Positions 1 through 9,761 of a stretch of DNA of 64,000 bases are shown one piece after another. Under the pieces are notes generated by a model that ran no database searches, was not told the origin of the DNA, and was given only the letters and a program-made list of their open reading frames with translations. The position numbers were made by a program, and so were the translations under genes. Numbering within the stretch: the first letter of the stretch is position 1; every line of letters starts with the position of its first letter. The DNA comes from Flavitalea plasmicola (lineage in GTDB: Bacteria > Bacteroidota > Bacteroidia > Chitinophagales > Chitinophagaceae), in the NCBI RefSeq assembly GCF_030546645.1, contig NZ_JAUOTO010000009.1, forward strand, positions 248,001 to 312,000, given 5' to 3'.

Positions 1-38
1 CTGTAGCTAAGGCCGTTATTGAGACAATGATGAAATAA
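1..38 (+). CDS. C-terminal tail of an upstream gene (partial)
   Basis: An open frame beginning at base 3 reads VAKAVIETMMK and stops with TAA at 36-38, eight bases before the first complete gene. It is probably the last codons of the preceding gene of the same operon. Too little is visible to assign a family, and a chance frame cannot be ruled out. Confidence 0.35.
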   Translation, partial: VAKAVIETMMK

Positions 39-46
39 TATATTTT

Positions 47-1201
47 ATGCGGGCTATATTGACCTTACTATTAGGAAGTGCTTTATGTGTACGGGGTCAG
101 GAACTTTCGACCTTGTCGATGATACAGCAGGGGGTGATGTCCAAACGGGTGAGCAGTGCTGATAAGACCGGCGGGGGAAATGATTTTATCCGTATTGGGA
201 ATGGCGAGAAGAAAACGATATTCGAAGTAAAGGGCGCGGGTGTGATCGATCATATCTGGATCACTATGGCGCCCGACCCATCGGTGCTTTGCAGGAATGA
301 TGTCATCATCCGGATGTATTGGGATGGAAAGGACTATCCTTCGGTGGAGTCGCCGATAGGCCCGTTCTTCGGGCAGGGGTGGAATGAGGCATATAATTAC
401 AATTCCTTACCCTTGTCGGCAAGCCCGGTGGAGGGAAGGGGTATGGTGTGCTATTTCAACATGCCATTTGAGAAGGGCGCCAGGATAGAGATAGAGGACC
501 AGGCTGGAAGGGACATCGATCATTTTTACTACTATGTGGATTATACTGCCATGGATAAGCTGCCTGCCAATGCCGGAAGGTTCCACGGCTGGTATAACCG
601 GCAGGTGACGGGGGCGTCTGTGGAAGAAGGCGAGAATGAATGGGGTATACTCGGCAAGCCGGGAAATAATCTTACGGGAAAGGATAACTATGTCATAGCA
701 GATATAAAGGGGAAAGGGCATTTTGTGGGGGTGAATTATTATGTTCATTCGCCTACACCTGTCTGGTATGGGGAAGGGAATGACATGATCTTTATAGATG
801 GGGCGAAGGAGCCTACGCTGCGAGGTACGGGAACGGAAGACTATTTCAATACGGCGTGGTGTCCGAAGACTGCTTTCTCGAATCCCTATTATGGGTATCC
901 CCGGGTGAACAATGATATCGGCTGGCTGGGCAGAACGCATTTATACCGATTCCATATCAGCGATCCGCTGTACTTCAACAAGGATTTCAAATTCACCATC
1001 GAGCATGGCCATAATAATGTGCTTACCCTTGATCTCGCCAGTGTGGCTTACTGGTATCAGAGCGAAGCATCACCTATACCGGCAATCCCAAATAAGGAGG
1101 GCCGGAAGCTTAAACCATTTATAAACATTGGCGACATACACCGGTGGCGGGATGCGTGGAGAAAGAGCAAGGGGAATGACCCGGCGCTATGGGGGAATTA
1201 A
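47..1201 (+). CDS. GH172 family (DUF2961) exported glycoside hydrolase, first copy
   Basis: A 384-residue protein with a short Sec signal peptide (about residues 1-17, ending near VRGQ) followed by a complete DUF2961 domain. The family is now GH172, whose characterised members act on alpha-D-fructofuranosides and alpha-D-arabinofuranosides. The hallmark motifs are present: [13 protein letters not shown] (about 102-114), WYGEGNDMIFIDG (about 240-252) and GTGTEDYF (about 260-267). Glu243 and Glu264 lie 21 residues apart in the two motifs that hold the family's catalytic glutamates. The next gene starts one base after the stop and is a close paralogue, so this is a tandem duplication within a five-gene operon. 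Substrate (fructan, arabinan or another furanoside) cannot be read from sequence. Confidence 0.92.
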   Translation: MRAILTLLLGSALCVRGQELSTLSMIQQGVMSKRVSSADKTGGGNDFIRIGNGEKKTIFEVKGAGVIDHIWITMAPDPSVLCRNDVIIRMYWDGKDYPSVESPIGPFFGQGWNEAYNYNSLPLSASPVEGRGMVCYFNMPFEKGARIEIEDQAGRDIDHFYYYVDYTAMDKLPANAGRFHGWYNRQVTGASVEEGENEWGILGKPGNNLTGKDNYVIADIKGKGHFVGVNYYVHSPTPVWYGEGNDMIFIDGAKEPTLRGTGTEDYFNTAWCPKTAFSNPYYGYPRVNNDIGWLGRTHLYRFHISDPLYFNKDFKFTIEHGHNNVLTLDLASVAYWYQSEASPIPAIPNKEGRKLKPFINIGDIHRWRDAWRKSKGNDPALWGN

Positions 1202-1202
1202 A

Positions 1203-2375
1203 ATGCAGCAATTTATGAGAGCATGGATGATCTTTTTTGTGTTGGGGTTTGTAGTCCGGGTGAGCGCCCAGGAGATGATGGAACTGACAAGGATAAAACA
1301 GGGGGTGAAGTCGAGGCGAGTCAGCAGCTGGGACAGGAGCGGGGACAACCATGATAATATCGGGCTTATTAAGAAGGGGGAGCGCCGGACTATTTTTGAA
1401 GTAAAGGGCGCCGGCATTATCAACCATATCTGGATCACGATGGGGCCAGCGCCTCATGTATTGAGCCGGAATGATATCATCATCCGGATGTATTGGGATG
1501 GGAATGATTATCCGTCGGTGGAATCGCCGATAGGACCCTTCTTTGGGCAGGGATGGAATGAGTCTTACCTGTTTACGTCGGCGCCATTGGCTGCCACACC
1601 TGACAACGGGCAGGGGCTGGTGAGCTATTTTGCCATGCCTTTTGGGCAAGGCGCCAGGATAGAGATCGAGAACCAGGCCAGCGGGGAGATCCGGCCATTT
1701 TATTTTTATGTGGATTATGTAGCAATGAAGCAACTGCCGGCCCATACGGGCAGGTTCCATGCCTGGTACAACAGGCAATTGACCATGCCTGTGGATAGTG
1801 TGGAGAATGAGCATTGGATGTTCGGTGCGAACCGGAGTAATAAAAATGGACGAGGTAATTATATCATAGCTGATGTAAAAGGAAAAGGGCATTTTGCGGG
1901 GGTGAACTATTATGTGCACTCACCTACGCCATATTGGTATGGAGAAGGGGATGATATGATATTCATTGATGGAGATACGGTGCCGACCCTGAGCGGCACG
2001 GGGACGGAGGATTATTTCAACACATCATGGGGGGCGCCCCGGGCTGCCTATTGCACTCCTTATTTTGGATATGCGAAGGTGAATGGAGATATAGGATTTC
2101 TGGGAAAGACCCATATATACAGATTTAATATAGCGGATCCCATCTATTTTGACAAATCATTAAGGTTCACCATCGAGCATGGGAGTAACAATGTGCTGAC
2201 GCTTGACCTGGCGAGCGTGGCATACTGGTACCAGGATAAGGCTTCGCGGATACCTGCCATACCAGGGGTGGAAGGCAGGCAGCCGAAACGTATGATCGGT
2301 CCCGTTGACATCCATCGATGGCGCGATGCGTGGAGGAAGCAGAAGGGTGGGGATCCGAAGCTCTGGGGGAATTAG
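1203..2375 (+). CDS. GH172 family (DUF2961) exported glycoside hydrolase, second copy
   Basis: A 390-residue paralogue of the preceding gene, with the same motifs ([34 protein letters not shown]) and the same end (W-R-D-A-W-R-K and L-W-G-N). The frame is open further upstream to 1128, but that part overlaps the previous gene. ATG 1203 is chosen because it gives a proper signal peptide (about residues 1-23, ending VSAQ) and starts one base after the previous stop. Both catalytic-motif glutamates are kept, so both copies look active. Divergence is greatest in the 115-130 and 185-210 loops, which could mean different substrate preference; that is inference. Confidence 0.92.
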   Translation: MQQFMRAWMIFFVLGFVVRVSAQEMMELTRIKQGVKSRRVSSWDRSGDNHDNIGLIKKGERRTIFEVKGAGIINHIWITMGPAPHVLSRNDIIIRMYWDGNDYPSVESPIGPFFGQGWNESYLFTSAPLAATPDNGQGLVSYFAMPFGQGARIEIENQASGEIRPFYFYVDYVAMKQLPAHTGRFHAWYNRQLTMPVDSVENEHWMFGANRSNKNGRGNYIIADVKGKGHFAGVNYYVHSPTPYWYGEGDDMIFIDGDTVPTLSGTGTEDYFNTSWGAPRAAYCTPYFGYAKVNGDIGFLGKTHIYRFNIADPIYFDKSLRFTIEHGSNNVLTLDLASVAYWYQDKASRIPAIPGVEGRQPKRMIGPVDIHRWRDAWRKQKGGDPKLWGN

Positions 2376-2401
2376 TTTCGTTCATTACAAAAAATACAGG
2401 A

Positions 2402-3694
2402 ATGGCAAGGTTTTTAAAAAAGGGAAAGAGTGTAACTGAGATCAAAGCCGCGGATGGGAGGGTGAGGGACACCGTAGAGATCATTATCAAGGATATCGAG
2501 GACAGCGGGGACATCGCGGTCAGGAAGTATTCGATGGCTTTCGACAAGTGGGCGCCCAATGCTTTCCGGCTGACAGAGGAGCAGATCGCGGAGATCATCG
2601 ACCGTACGCCTAAGCAGGTGATCAGTGACATCTTGTTTGCGCAAAAGCAGATCAGGTTCTTTGCGGAGCGGCAGCTGGCTACCATTTCAGATCTTGAAGT
2701 AGAAACGCTGCCAGGTATTTTCCTGGGGCATAAGAATATCCCGGTGAACAGTGCGGGGTGCTATATACCCGGCGGCAGATATCCAATGGTAGCGTCTTCG
2801 CATATGAGCATACTTACGGCCAAGGTTGCCGGCGTGCAGCGGGTGATCGCCTGTACGCCGCCCATCAACGGGGAGATCCCTGATGCCACGGTGTGTGCGA
2901 TGCATTTTGCGGGCGCTGATGAGATCTATATCCTTGGCGGCGTACAGGCGTTGTGTGCGATGGCCATCGGTACCCAAACGATGGCGCCAGTGGATATGAT
3001 CGTAGGACCTGGAAATGCGTATGTGGCCGAAGCCAAACGGCAGCTGTTCGGAAGGGTAGGGATCGATCTTGTTGCAGGACCTACCGAGATACTGGTCATT
3101 GCCGATGAAACGGCCGATGCAGAGATGGTGGCTTGTGACCTGTTGGGGCAGGCGGAGCATGGGCCGACCTCCCCGGCGGCATTGATCACTACTTCGGAGA
3201 AGCTGGCAAGGGAGACTTTGTCGGAGATCCAGCGGCAGCTGCAGTTCCTGGCGACGGCCGATGTGGCTGGGGTTGCATGGGAGCAATATGGTACCATCAT
3301 CCTGGTGGAAGACGAGGAGGAGGCCATCCAGGAAGCGAATGCATTAGCGTATGAGCATGTAGAGGTGCTGACGCGGGACCCGCAGGTCTTCCTCGATCAT
3401 CTAACCAATTACGGGGCATTGTTCCTGGGGCCAGAGACGAATGTGGCATATGGGGACAAGGTGATAGGTACGAATCATACATTGCCCACCATGGGGGCCG
3501 CCAGGTATACCGGGGGGTTGTGGGTGGGAAAATTTATTAAGAATTGCACGTATCAGCGCTGTACACCTGATGCAAGCGTCATGATAGGCGCGTATGCGAT
3601 GCGGTTGTGTGAACTGGAGGGGTTTGCGGGGCACAGGGAGCAGGCTGCGTTGCGGGTGAGAAGGTATACGTCTACATTAAAAACAAGTAAATAA
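2402..3694 (+). CDS. Histidinol dehydrogenase-family NAD-dependent dehydrogenase
   Basis: A 430-residue cytoplasmic protein of the HisD fold. Zinc and catalytic motifs are visible: GPTEIL, QAEHGP (Gln and His zinc ligands), AYEHVEV (the Glu-His general base pair), [14 protein letters not shown] (Asp ligand) and EGFAGH near the C-terminus (last His ligand). An active zinc alcohol/aldehyde dehydrogenase is therefore expected. The frame extends back to 2318 but ATG 2402, 26 bases after the previous stop, removes an unrelated leader. No other histidine-biosynthesis gene is present and the neighbours are carbohydrate hydrolases. A role oxidising a sugar-derived alcohol, as in HisD relatives such as sulfopropanediol dehydrogenase, is more likely than histidine synthesis. 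The stop overlaps the next start (TAATG), implying translational coupling. Confidence 0.85.
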   Translation: MARFLKKGKSVTEIKAADGRVRDTVEIIIKDIEDSGDIAVRKYSMAFDKWAPNAFRLTEEQIAEIIDRTPKQVISDILFAQKQIRFFAERQLATISDLEVETLPGIFLGHKNIPVNSAGCYIPGGRYPMVASSHMSILTAKVAGVQRVIACTPPINGEIPDATVCAMHFAGADEIYILGGVQALCAMAIGTQTMAPVDMIVGPGNAYVAEAKRQLFGRVGIDLVAGPTEILVIADETADAEMVACDLLGQAEHGPTSPAALITTSEKLARETLSEIQRQLQFLATADVAGVAWEQYGTIILVEDEEEAIQEANALAYEHVEVLTRDPQVFLDHLTNYGALFLGPETNVAYGDKVIGTNHTLPTMGAARYTGGLWVGKFIKNCTYQRCTPDASVMIGAYAMRLCELEGFAGHREQAALRVRRYTSTLKTSK

Positions 3695-5868
3695 TGATGT
3701 TCCGGTGGTTAGTAATACTGTGTTGCCCTATTGCGCTGAGCGCGCAGGATATTCCTGTTGGCCTGGATGCTTACCGTAAATGGGATCGGCTGCCACAGCA
3801 GCGAATCGGCATCCGGGCCTACATGCGCAGTACGTACGACCGGATGAGCAGGGGTGGGGATGCGGGGCATTTCCTGTTCATGAATGGGGAGGATCAGAAT
3901 ATCACGCTGGATGTAAAGGGGAAAGGGGTGCTGTATTTTTTCCGGGCGAACCATTGGCATGGCAGTCCCTGGCATTTTGTGATGGATGGGCGGGACCAGG
4001 TGGTCAGGGAGACGGCAACGGATAGTCCTGTCAATGCTGTGAAAAGGGTGAGGGAGGCGAAATTTATTCCCGGTGAGGTTTTTGGAGAGCCCCTGGATTG
4101 GACATGGACGACGACAAAGGGGGCAGATCTGATCTGGACACCTATGTCATTCCGGGATTCGATGAGGATAGCGTATTCCCGGACGTATTATGGAACGGGT
4201 TACTACATTTATCATCTTTTTGCCAATGAGATGGGGGGGAAGGAGAAGGGGGGTGCTGGCAGGGATGTGGCGGCATTCATCGGCAGGGCCGGTACGGACG
4301 TTGCTCCGAAGGGCATTGCTACGGTGTGGGGGAAAGTGGTAATGGGGAAAGAAAGCGTATTGCTGGCTTCGATGGCAAGGGAGGCCTCTGTTGTGCGGGC
4401 GTTTAAATTGATATTGCCGCTGGACAAGGCTGAGGAGATGGAGAGAATACGATTGCGTATCACCTGGGATGATGCCGTGCATCCATCGGTGGACGCGCCG
4501 CTGTGCCTTTTCTTTGGGGCAGGAACATTTTTCAACCGGGAGAAGAAAGAGTTTTTTGTGAAGGGGCTGCCCATCAATATCCGTTGTGATTATCCCGGCA
4601 ATAAAGTAGCGCTGGCCTGTTATTATCCTATGCCATTTTTTAAGAACGCAAAGTTTGAACTGGTGGGTGAGGGATCCGCGGGTGTTCCGGTGGACTATGA
4701 GATAAGATATGAGCCTTTAAGGATGCCTGCCGCCCGCAGCAGCTATTTCCACGCAACTTATGTGGATATACCCGAGCCGGAACTGGGGAAGGACATGGTG
4801 TGGCTGGATACGAGGGGAGTCGAGGGCAGAGCGGATTGGTCGGGCAGCTTTCTCGGGACCTCGTTCATCTTTTCACATAATGCGGATCTATATACGCTGG
4901 AAGGCGACCCCAGGTTCTTTTTTGACGATGCCCGGACGCCGCAGGCTTATGGCACGGGGACCGAGGAATGGGCGGGGGGCGGAGATTATTGGGGAGGGGA
5001 GAATATGAGCCTTCCGTTTGCCGGGCATCCCTGCGGATCGAAAGACAAGCGGTCGGCTGTGAATGAAAAGGATCTTATTCAATCCGGGTACCGATTTCTC
5101 ATGGCGGACCTGATGCCATTTGGCAAGCGTGCCCAGATCCGCTTTGAGCATAGCGAGAATGTATCCCGCGAGCATTATGAGGCTGTCAGCTATTGGTACG
5201 GGCTGCCGGCCCCCTCCCTGGTCAAGACGGATTCCATCGATGTCGGAAATGTGGCAGATGAAGCGGCCCATGGATATCATTCACCGGATGCCTCTCCAGT
5301 GGAAAAGGTGGTCTCCCGGTATGAATGGGGGCCGGATTCTTTGCCGCGGGGCGCCTGGGGTTATGATGTGCGTAAGATCCCCGGCTACAACGTGGGTGCA
5401 GAGGTCTATCCCGCGCAGGAGGAGGATGGGAGGCATACCAGTGGTGTATCGGAGTTCAGGGCCAGGCTGCAACCAGCGAATGAGGGGGTGTTGTTGCGCA
5501 GAACATTGGATTATAGTTATCCCAACCAAACGGCGGAAGTATATGTCAGGGCAGGCGCAGCGTGGAAACTTGCGGGGGTGTGGTACCTGGCGGGGTCCAA
5601 TACATGTATGTATTCGGGGCCCCGGGAAGAGCTGGGTAAGCGGGGGTACCATGTGCAGACTTCCAACCGGCAGCTGCGTGATGACGAGTTCCTTATACCG
5701 GCCCGGCTGACGAAGGGGTTGTCATCGATCCAGATACGGATAAAGTGTTTGCCGGATCAACAGCAGCTGTATCCGGGGCATGATTTTCCAAAGCAAAGCT
5801 GCTGGAGTGAATTAAAATATGATGTATATAGCTATGTTATACCAAATTTTACGGTGGGCGGCCAATAA
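3694..5868 (+). CDS. Large GH172-like (DUF2961) exported protein
   Basis: A 724-residue exported protein (signal peptide about 1-17, ending LSAQ), nearly twice the length of the two GH172 copies upstream. The DUF2961 pattern lies in the N-terminal two thirds: DVKGKGVLYFFRANHWHGSP (about 73-92), then DAPLCLFFGAG and AYGTGTEEW near residue 420. The family Glu of GTGTE is kept, but the following residues (E-W-A-G-G-G-D-Y-W) differ from the usual D-Y-F. The C-terminal part (about 510-720) contains YSYPNQTAEVYVRAG and looks like a beta-sandwich. The start overlaps the previous stop by one base and the end overlaps the next gene by 50 bases, so it belongs to the same operon. A different furanosidic substrate from the small copies is likely. 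Confidence 0.85.
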   Translation: MMFRWLVILCCPIALSAQDIPVGLDAYRKWDRLPQQRIGIRAYMRSTYDRMSRGGDAGHFLFMNGEDQNITLDVKGKGVLYFFRANHWHGSPWHFVMDGRDQVVRETATDSPVNAVKRVREAKFIPGEVFGEPLDWTWTTTKGADLIWTPMSFRDSMRIAYSRTYYGTGYYIYHLFANEMGGKEKGGAGRDVAAFIGRAGTDVAPKGIATVWGKVVMGKESVLLASMAREASVVRAFKLILPLDKAEEMERIRLRITWDDAVHPSVDAPLCLFFGAGTFFNREKKEFFVKGLPINIRCDYPGNKVALACYYPMPFFKNAKFELVGEGSAGVPVDYEIRYEPLRMPAARSSYFHATYVDIPEPELGKDMVWLDTRGVEGRADWSGSFLGTSFIFSHNADLYTLEGDPRFFFDDARTPQAYGTGTEEWAGGGDYWGGENMSLPFAGHPCGSKDKRSAVNEKDLIQSGYRFLMADLMPFGKRAQIRFEHSENVSREHYEAVSYWYGLPAPSLVKTDSIDVGNVADEAAHGYHSPDASPVEKVVSRYEWGPDSLPRGAWGYDVRKIPGYNVGAEVYPAQEEDGRHTSGVSEFRARLQPANEGVLLRRTLDYSYPNQTAEVYVRAGAAWKLAGVWYLAGSNTCMYSGPREELGKRGYHVQTSNRQLRDDEFLIPARLTKGLSSIQIRIKCLPDQQQLYPGHDFPKQSCWSELKYDVYSYVIPNFTVGGQ

Positions 5869-8800
5869 CAGGTCGTGGCCTGCCCTATTGTTAGTGTTTA
5901 TTGCATTTTCGTCCTATGGCAATGTACGGCTGCCTGCCGTGTTGGGGAGCAATATGGTCCTGCAGCAGGGAAGCGAGGTAAGGCTTTGGGGATGGGGAGA
6001 GCCTAATGAGCGGGTGGTCATTGTTACGTCGTGGGATGAGAAGACCTATCCGGCAGTGACGGTGACGGGAAATGCGGAATGGGCATTGTCCATCCGGACG
6101 CCTGCGGCGGGCGGGCCTTATACGATCCGGATAAATGATATCGTTCTATCGAATGTCATGATCGGCGAAGTGTGGGTTTGCGGCGGTCAGAGCAATATGG
6201 AGATGTGCGGTCAGTGGGGTTTGCAGGACGTCAAGGCTGAATATGCCAGGGCACATCTTGCGGGGCTCCGGCTTTTTCAAGTACCTAAATCATCTGCCAG
6301 CGTGCCCCAGAACGATTGTGGTGGAACGTGGGAGATGTGTGACAGCAATAGTTTGCCGAGTTTTAGCGCAGTGGCTTATTTCTTTGGGCAGCGGCTGCAT
6401 GATTCGCTGCATGTTCCCGTCGGGCTGATCCAGTCCTGCTGGTCGGGGTCTTCCGCGGAGGTGTGGACGCCAGACAGCGTGATCAACCGCGATATAGTGT
6501 TGAAGGAGGCGGCAATGAAAGTATTGCCCAATGGGCAGGTGCCGCATTTGCCCGGGTATGCTTACAATGCCATGATCGCGCCCATTACACCCTATACGGT
6601 GGCGGGAGTCATCTGGTACCAGGGAGAGAACAATACGATGACGGCGGGCGTATATCCCCGGCTGTTTGGGGCCCTGATCAACAGCTGGCGGAAGGCATGG
6701 GCCAGGGACCTGCCTTTTTATTATGTGCAGGTAGCTCCATTCCGGTATCGGCTTGCCAATGTAGGGGCGTTGATGCGTGAGGCGCAGGCAGCGTGTATGG
6801 CGTATGACAATGTAGGTATGGTGGTAACCACGGACCTGGTGACGGATGTCGGGAATGTTCATCCTTCGGATAAGCATGATGTAGGATGGAGGCTCGCTGA
6901 CTGGGCGTTGGCCCGGACCTATCACCAGCAGGGGAGTGTTTATCGCAGCCCTTTGTTTCGGGACTGGCGAGTCAAAGGGGACAGGGTTACCGTGTATGTG
7001 GACAATGCGCTTCGGGGATTGATGGTAAAGGGCAAACAGGTGACGGAGCTGTATGTAGCTGGGGAAGACAGCGTGTTCCATCCGGCGGAGGCCGTAGTGG
7101 AAAATGACAGGATCATTGTGAAGAGCGCGGCTGTCAAGCGGCCGGTGGCTGTCCGTTATGGGTTCAGCAATACAGCCATGGGTAATATTTTCAGTAAGGA
7201 GGGTCTGCCGTTGGCACCCTTCCGTACGGATAGGTGGCCGGTGGAAAATGCATATCCTGCGATGGGGGAGGCGGCGATGACGCAGCAGCATTATTATGAA
7301 ACACCTGTCATTACCGGGGCGTTCACGCATATTTTTGACCCTAATGAAACGCGGCGTGCTGAAGATACAACGTGGTATACCAATGATCATACGTTCGTGA
7401 AGGGGAAGGATGGGAGCTGGCATGCATATGGCATCATCGGCCATCATCCTGTCAGGCCCTGGGAAGGGGAGACGAAGTTCTTTCACATTACGGCGGGAAC
7501 ACTTCGACAGGGGAAGTGGGAAGACCATGGATATGCTATGACGGCCAGGGAAGGTGTAGAGCGGGTGTTGTGGGCGCCACATGTCGTGCCGGAGAGGGAT
7601 TCATTCTATATGTTCTACAACACAGGCAACATGCAAAAGGATGCGCCCAACTATGCTTCCTGGGGGCAGCTGTGCCTGGCGACGAGCCCGGATCTGAATA
7701 GCTGGGAGCGACATCCATTGAATCCTTTGTTCAGTGATCCCGGGCATGCGCGGGATTCCTATGTAATGAAATATAAGGGCAAGTATTATTACTACTATAG
7801 CCGGACATTCAACGAGGTGGATCACCGGAGTGTGGTGGCGGTGAGGACGGGACCAGACCTCACGCACTGGAGCGGGCCGAAGATCGTACATGTGCAGCCT
7901 TATGGAATGGATTGGGGCGGGGATACTGAAAGTCCTTTTGTAGTCGAGCGGAAGGGGATATTTTACCTGTTCATCTGCCGGGCTATTACGAAGTACAACC
8001 AGACGGATGTATATTGGTCTGCCGACCCTGAAAATTTTCCCAGGGAAAATTTGGTTTGCACGCTGCCTGTCCATGCTGCGGAGGTTATCTATGATGAGAA
8101 AGAGGGCTGGTGGATCTCGAATACCGGCTGGGACAAGAAAGGTTTGTTCCTGGCGCCGATGGAGTGGAAAAAAAGCCCTGAGCTGCGGGTTGTGCGCAAT
8201 GAGCTCAGCAATGACAGTGTGCCTGCAGTGAACCCTGTATTGAACCATGATTTTCCCGATCCCACCGTGATACGGGTGGGGGATACTTACTATGGGTATG
8301 CCACCAATACGGTGGTCAACGGGAAGTATGCCCATATACAATTAGCCACCTCGACAGACCTGGCGCATTGGAAAGATATGGGGGATGCTTTACCGGCAGG
8401 CGCTGCCTGGGCCAGCAGGGATTATTGGGCGCCGCATGTGATCTATGATCCGCGGCTGAAAAAATACGTGATGTATTATTCGGCGGAGAGTAAGACCGAC
8501 AGTACGGGGAAGTGTATTGGGGTGGCGTTTGCGGACAGCCCGGCCGGACCTTTTACAGATACGGGAATACCGCTGATCAGCGGCAAGGCGTTTGAGGATA
8601 TCGACCCTTGCGCTATTATCGATCCGAAAAGCGGGAAGAAGCTGTTGTATTGGGGATCGGACTTTCATCCTATCCAGGTGCAGGAACTGAGCGATGACTG
8701 GAAGACTTTCAAGCGGGGCAGTAAGCCGGTGGCGGTGCTATATCCTGGCCAGGAGGGAAAATATGACAAGCTGGTGGAAGGCACCTGGATAGATTATGCA

Positions 8801-9124
8801 AACGGATATTACTATTTATATTATTCGGGGGACAATTGCTGCGGGGCATCGGCGAATTATGCTGTCATGGTTGCACGGTCCAGGCATCCTTTTGGGCCAT
8901 TTGAACGATTGGGGCAAACAAATGCCGGCGGGAGCAGCGTGATACTGGAGAAGAGCGGTGAATGGACGGCTCCGGGGCATAATTCCATCTTCCGGGATGA
9001 GAAGGGGCGGGTGTATATGGCATATCATGCGGTGGCTACGGGTGCGGGGCCGGTGAAGCCGGCCGGGAGGGTACTGATGATAAGTCCCGTGGCGTATGAG
9101 AAGGGGTGGCCTGTGGTGAAGTAG
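5819..9124 (+). CDS. Three-module carbohydrate enzyme: SGNH acetylesterase (SASA) plus two GH43-type domains
   Basis: A 1101-residue exported protein. Residues about 40-490 form a sialate O-acetylesterase-like SGNH domain: GSNMVLQQ, GEVWVCGGQSNMEM with the nucleophile Ser, WYQGENN, and NVHPSDKHDVG with the catalytic His. Residues about 490-815 form a five-bladed-propeller GH43-like domain (TNDHTFVKGKDG, WAPHVV, DTESPFVVERKG). Residues about 825-1101 are a second, more canonical GH43 domain: FPDPTVIRVGDTYYGYATN (base Asp), YWAPHVIYD, DIDPCAIID and VEGTWIDY (acid Glu). The start at 5819 overlaps the previous gene by 50 bases; ATG 5834 is an alternative that also keeps the hydrophobic signal. 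Last gene of the operon. Likely de-acetylates and cleaves a decorated furanoside- or xyloside-containing glycan. Confidence 0.85.
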   Translation: MMYIAMLYQILRWAANNRSWPALLLVFIAFSSYGNVRLPAVLGSNMVLQQGSEVRLWGWGEPNERVVIVTSWDEKTYPAVTVTGNAEWALSIRTPAAGGPYTIRINDIVLSNVMIGEVWVCGGQSNMEMCGQWGLQDVKAEYARAHLAGLRLFQVPKSSASVPQNDCGGTWEMCDSNSLPSFSAVAYFFGQRLHDSLHVPVGLIQSCWSGSSAEVWTPDSVINRDIVLKEAAMKVLPNGQVPHLPGYAYNAMIAPITPYTVAGVIWYQGENNTMTAGVYPRLFGALINSWRKAWARDLPFYYVQVAPFRYRLANVGALMREAQAACMAYDNVGMVVTTDLVTDVGNVHPSDKHDVGWRLADWALARTYHQQGSVYRSPLFRDWRVKGDRVTVYVDNALRGLMVKGKQVTELYVAGEDSVFHPAEAVVENDRIIVKSAAVKRPVAVRYGFSNTAMGNIFSKEGLPLAPFRTDRWPVENAYPAMGEAAMTQQHYYETPVITGAFTHIFDPNETRRAEDTTWYTNDHTFVKGKDGSWHAYGIIGHHPVRPWEGETKFFHITAGTLRQGKWEDHGYAMTAREGVERVLWAPHVVPERDSFYMFYNTGNMQKDAPNYASWGQLCLATSPDLNSWERHPLNPLFSDPGHARDSYVMKYKGKYYYYYSRTFNEVDHRSVVAVRTGPDLTHWSGPKIVHVQPYGMDWGGDTESPFVVERKGIFYLFICRAITKYNQTDVYWSADPENFPRENLVCTLPVHAAEVIYDEKEGWWISNTGWDKKGLFLAPMEWKKSPELRVVRNELSNDSVPAVNPVLNHDFPDPTVIRVGDTYYGYATNTVVNGKYAHIQLATSTDLAHWKDMGDALPAGAAWASRDYWAPHVIYDPRLKKYVMYYSAESKTDSTGKCIGVAFADSPAGPFTDTGIPLISGKAFEDIDPCAIIDPKSGKKLLYWGSDFHPIQVQELSDDWKTFKRGSKPVAVLYPGQEGKYDKLVEGTWIDYANGYYYLYYSGDNCCGASANYAVMVARSRHPFGPFERLGQTNAGGSSVILEKSGEWTAPGHNSIFRDEKGRVYMAYHAVATGAGPVKPAGRVLMISPVAYEKGWPVVK

Positions 9125-9152
9125 TTAAGACAATAACGATCCCCCTGCGGTA

Positions 9153-9761
9153 TTACCGGAACCTGGCAGAAAGGGTATAGCATACTTTATCATTGATGCG
9201 GCGGAAGACCTCCGCGTTGATCTTACGGATGCGGCGAAGCTTGCGGCCCATCAGAAGGTTGCCGTCGCTATCGAAATATTGCGGCTGGGGGAAGTAGGTG
9301 AGGATGTAATATTTCTTGTTGACGAAAGGAAAGTTGAATGCGCGCGGCCATAGGGTGACGTAGACAAGCGAATGCTTGCGTTCGTCCGTATAGTAATCCA
9401 GGTTATTGATCCAGGTGCAATCCACGGAGCGCATATTGGTAATGAGATTGTTGACCACCTGGATGTCGAATCCATATTTTCTCAGCGTATCCTTCATACG
9501 GTCTTCCCCCACCCAGAATTCGTAGATGTAGGTGAGGGTATCTGTCGTCAGTTCCAACGACACGCGGTCGAAGGCGCGATCGGTGAACTCGATCGAGAAA
9601 GGTTTGTTCTTGTATGATTGCTTATATACGAGCTCGATGCTGTCGAGGACGGACTGGTGGTAGCGGTAGTACCGGGATATGTTCATGGTCTTGCATGCGC
9701 ATGCGAGCAATGCGAAGGCGGCGTACAGAAGGATATGGGTTGGTTTATTCCTCATGGCCAT
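9153..9761 (-). CDS. Small lipoprotein of unknown function
   Basis: A 202-residue protein with a lipoprotein signal (hydrophobic stretch, then L-L-A-C-A-C at about residues 18-23). It should be anchored in the inner or outer membrane. The body is rich in Tyr, Phe and Arg with no motif I recognise; it contains a YFPQPQYFDSDG turn and basic stretches near the C-terminus. Translation could start at 9761 or two codons later at 9755. The start overlaps the 3' end of the upstream gene by 17 bases, so the two are co-translated and probably work together. No function is assigned. Confidence 0.7.
   Translation of the reverse strand: MAMRNKPTHILLYAAFALLACACKTMNISRYYRYHQSVLDSIELVYKQSYKNKPFSIEFTDRAFDRVSLELTTDTLTYIYEFWVGEDRMKDTLRKYGFDIQVVNNLITNMRSVDCTWINNLDYYTDERKHSLVYVTLWPRAFNFPFVNKKYYILTYFPQPQYFDSDGNLLMGRKLRRIRKINAEVFRRINDKVCYTLSARFR

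Noticed and set aside
4233-4265. G-rich stretch that might form a quadruplex
   Set aside because: It is part of the coding sequence of the large GH172-like gene, with irregular loops; plus-strand G-richness is general in this operon.
6290-7582. 430-codon open frame on the minus strand
   Set aside because: It lies wholly inside the SASA-GH43 gene, has no signal or family motif, and its composition (rich in Arg, His, Pro) is that of an antisense shadow of a GC-rich gene.
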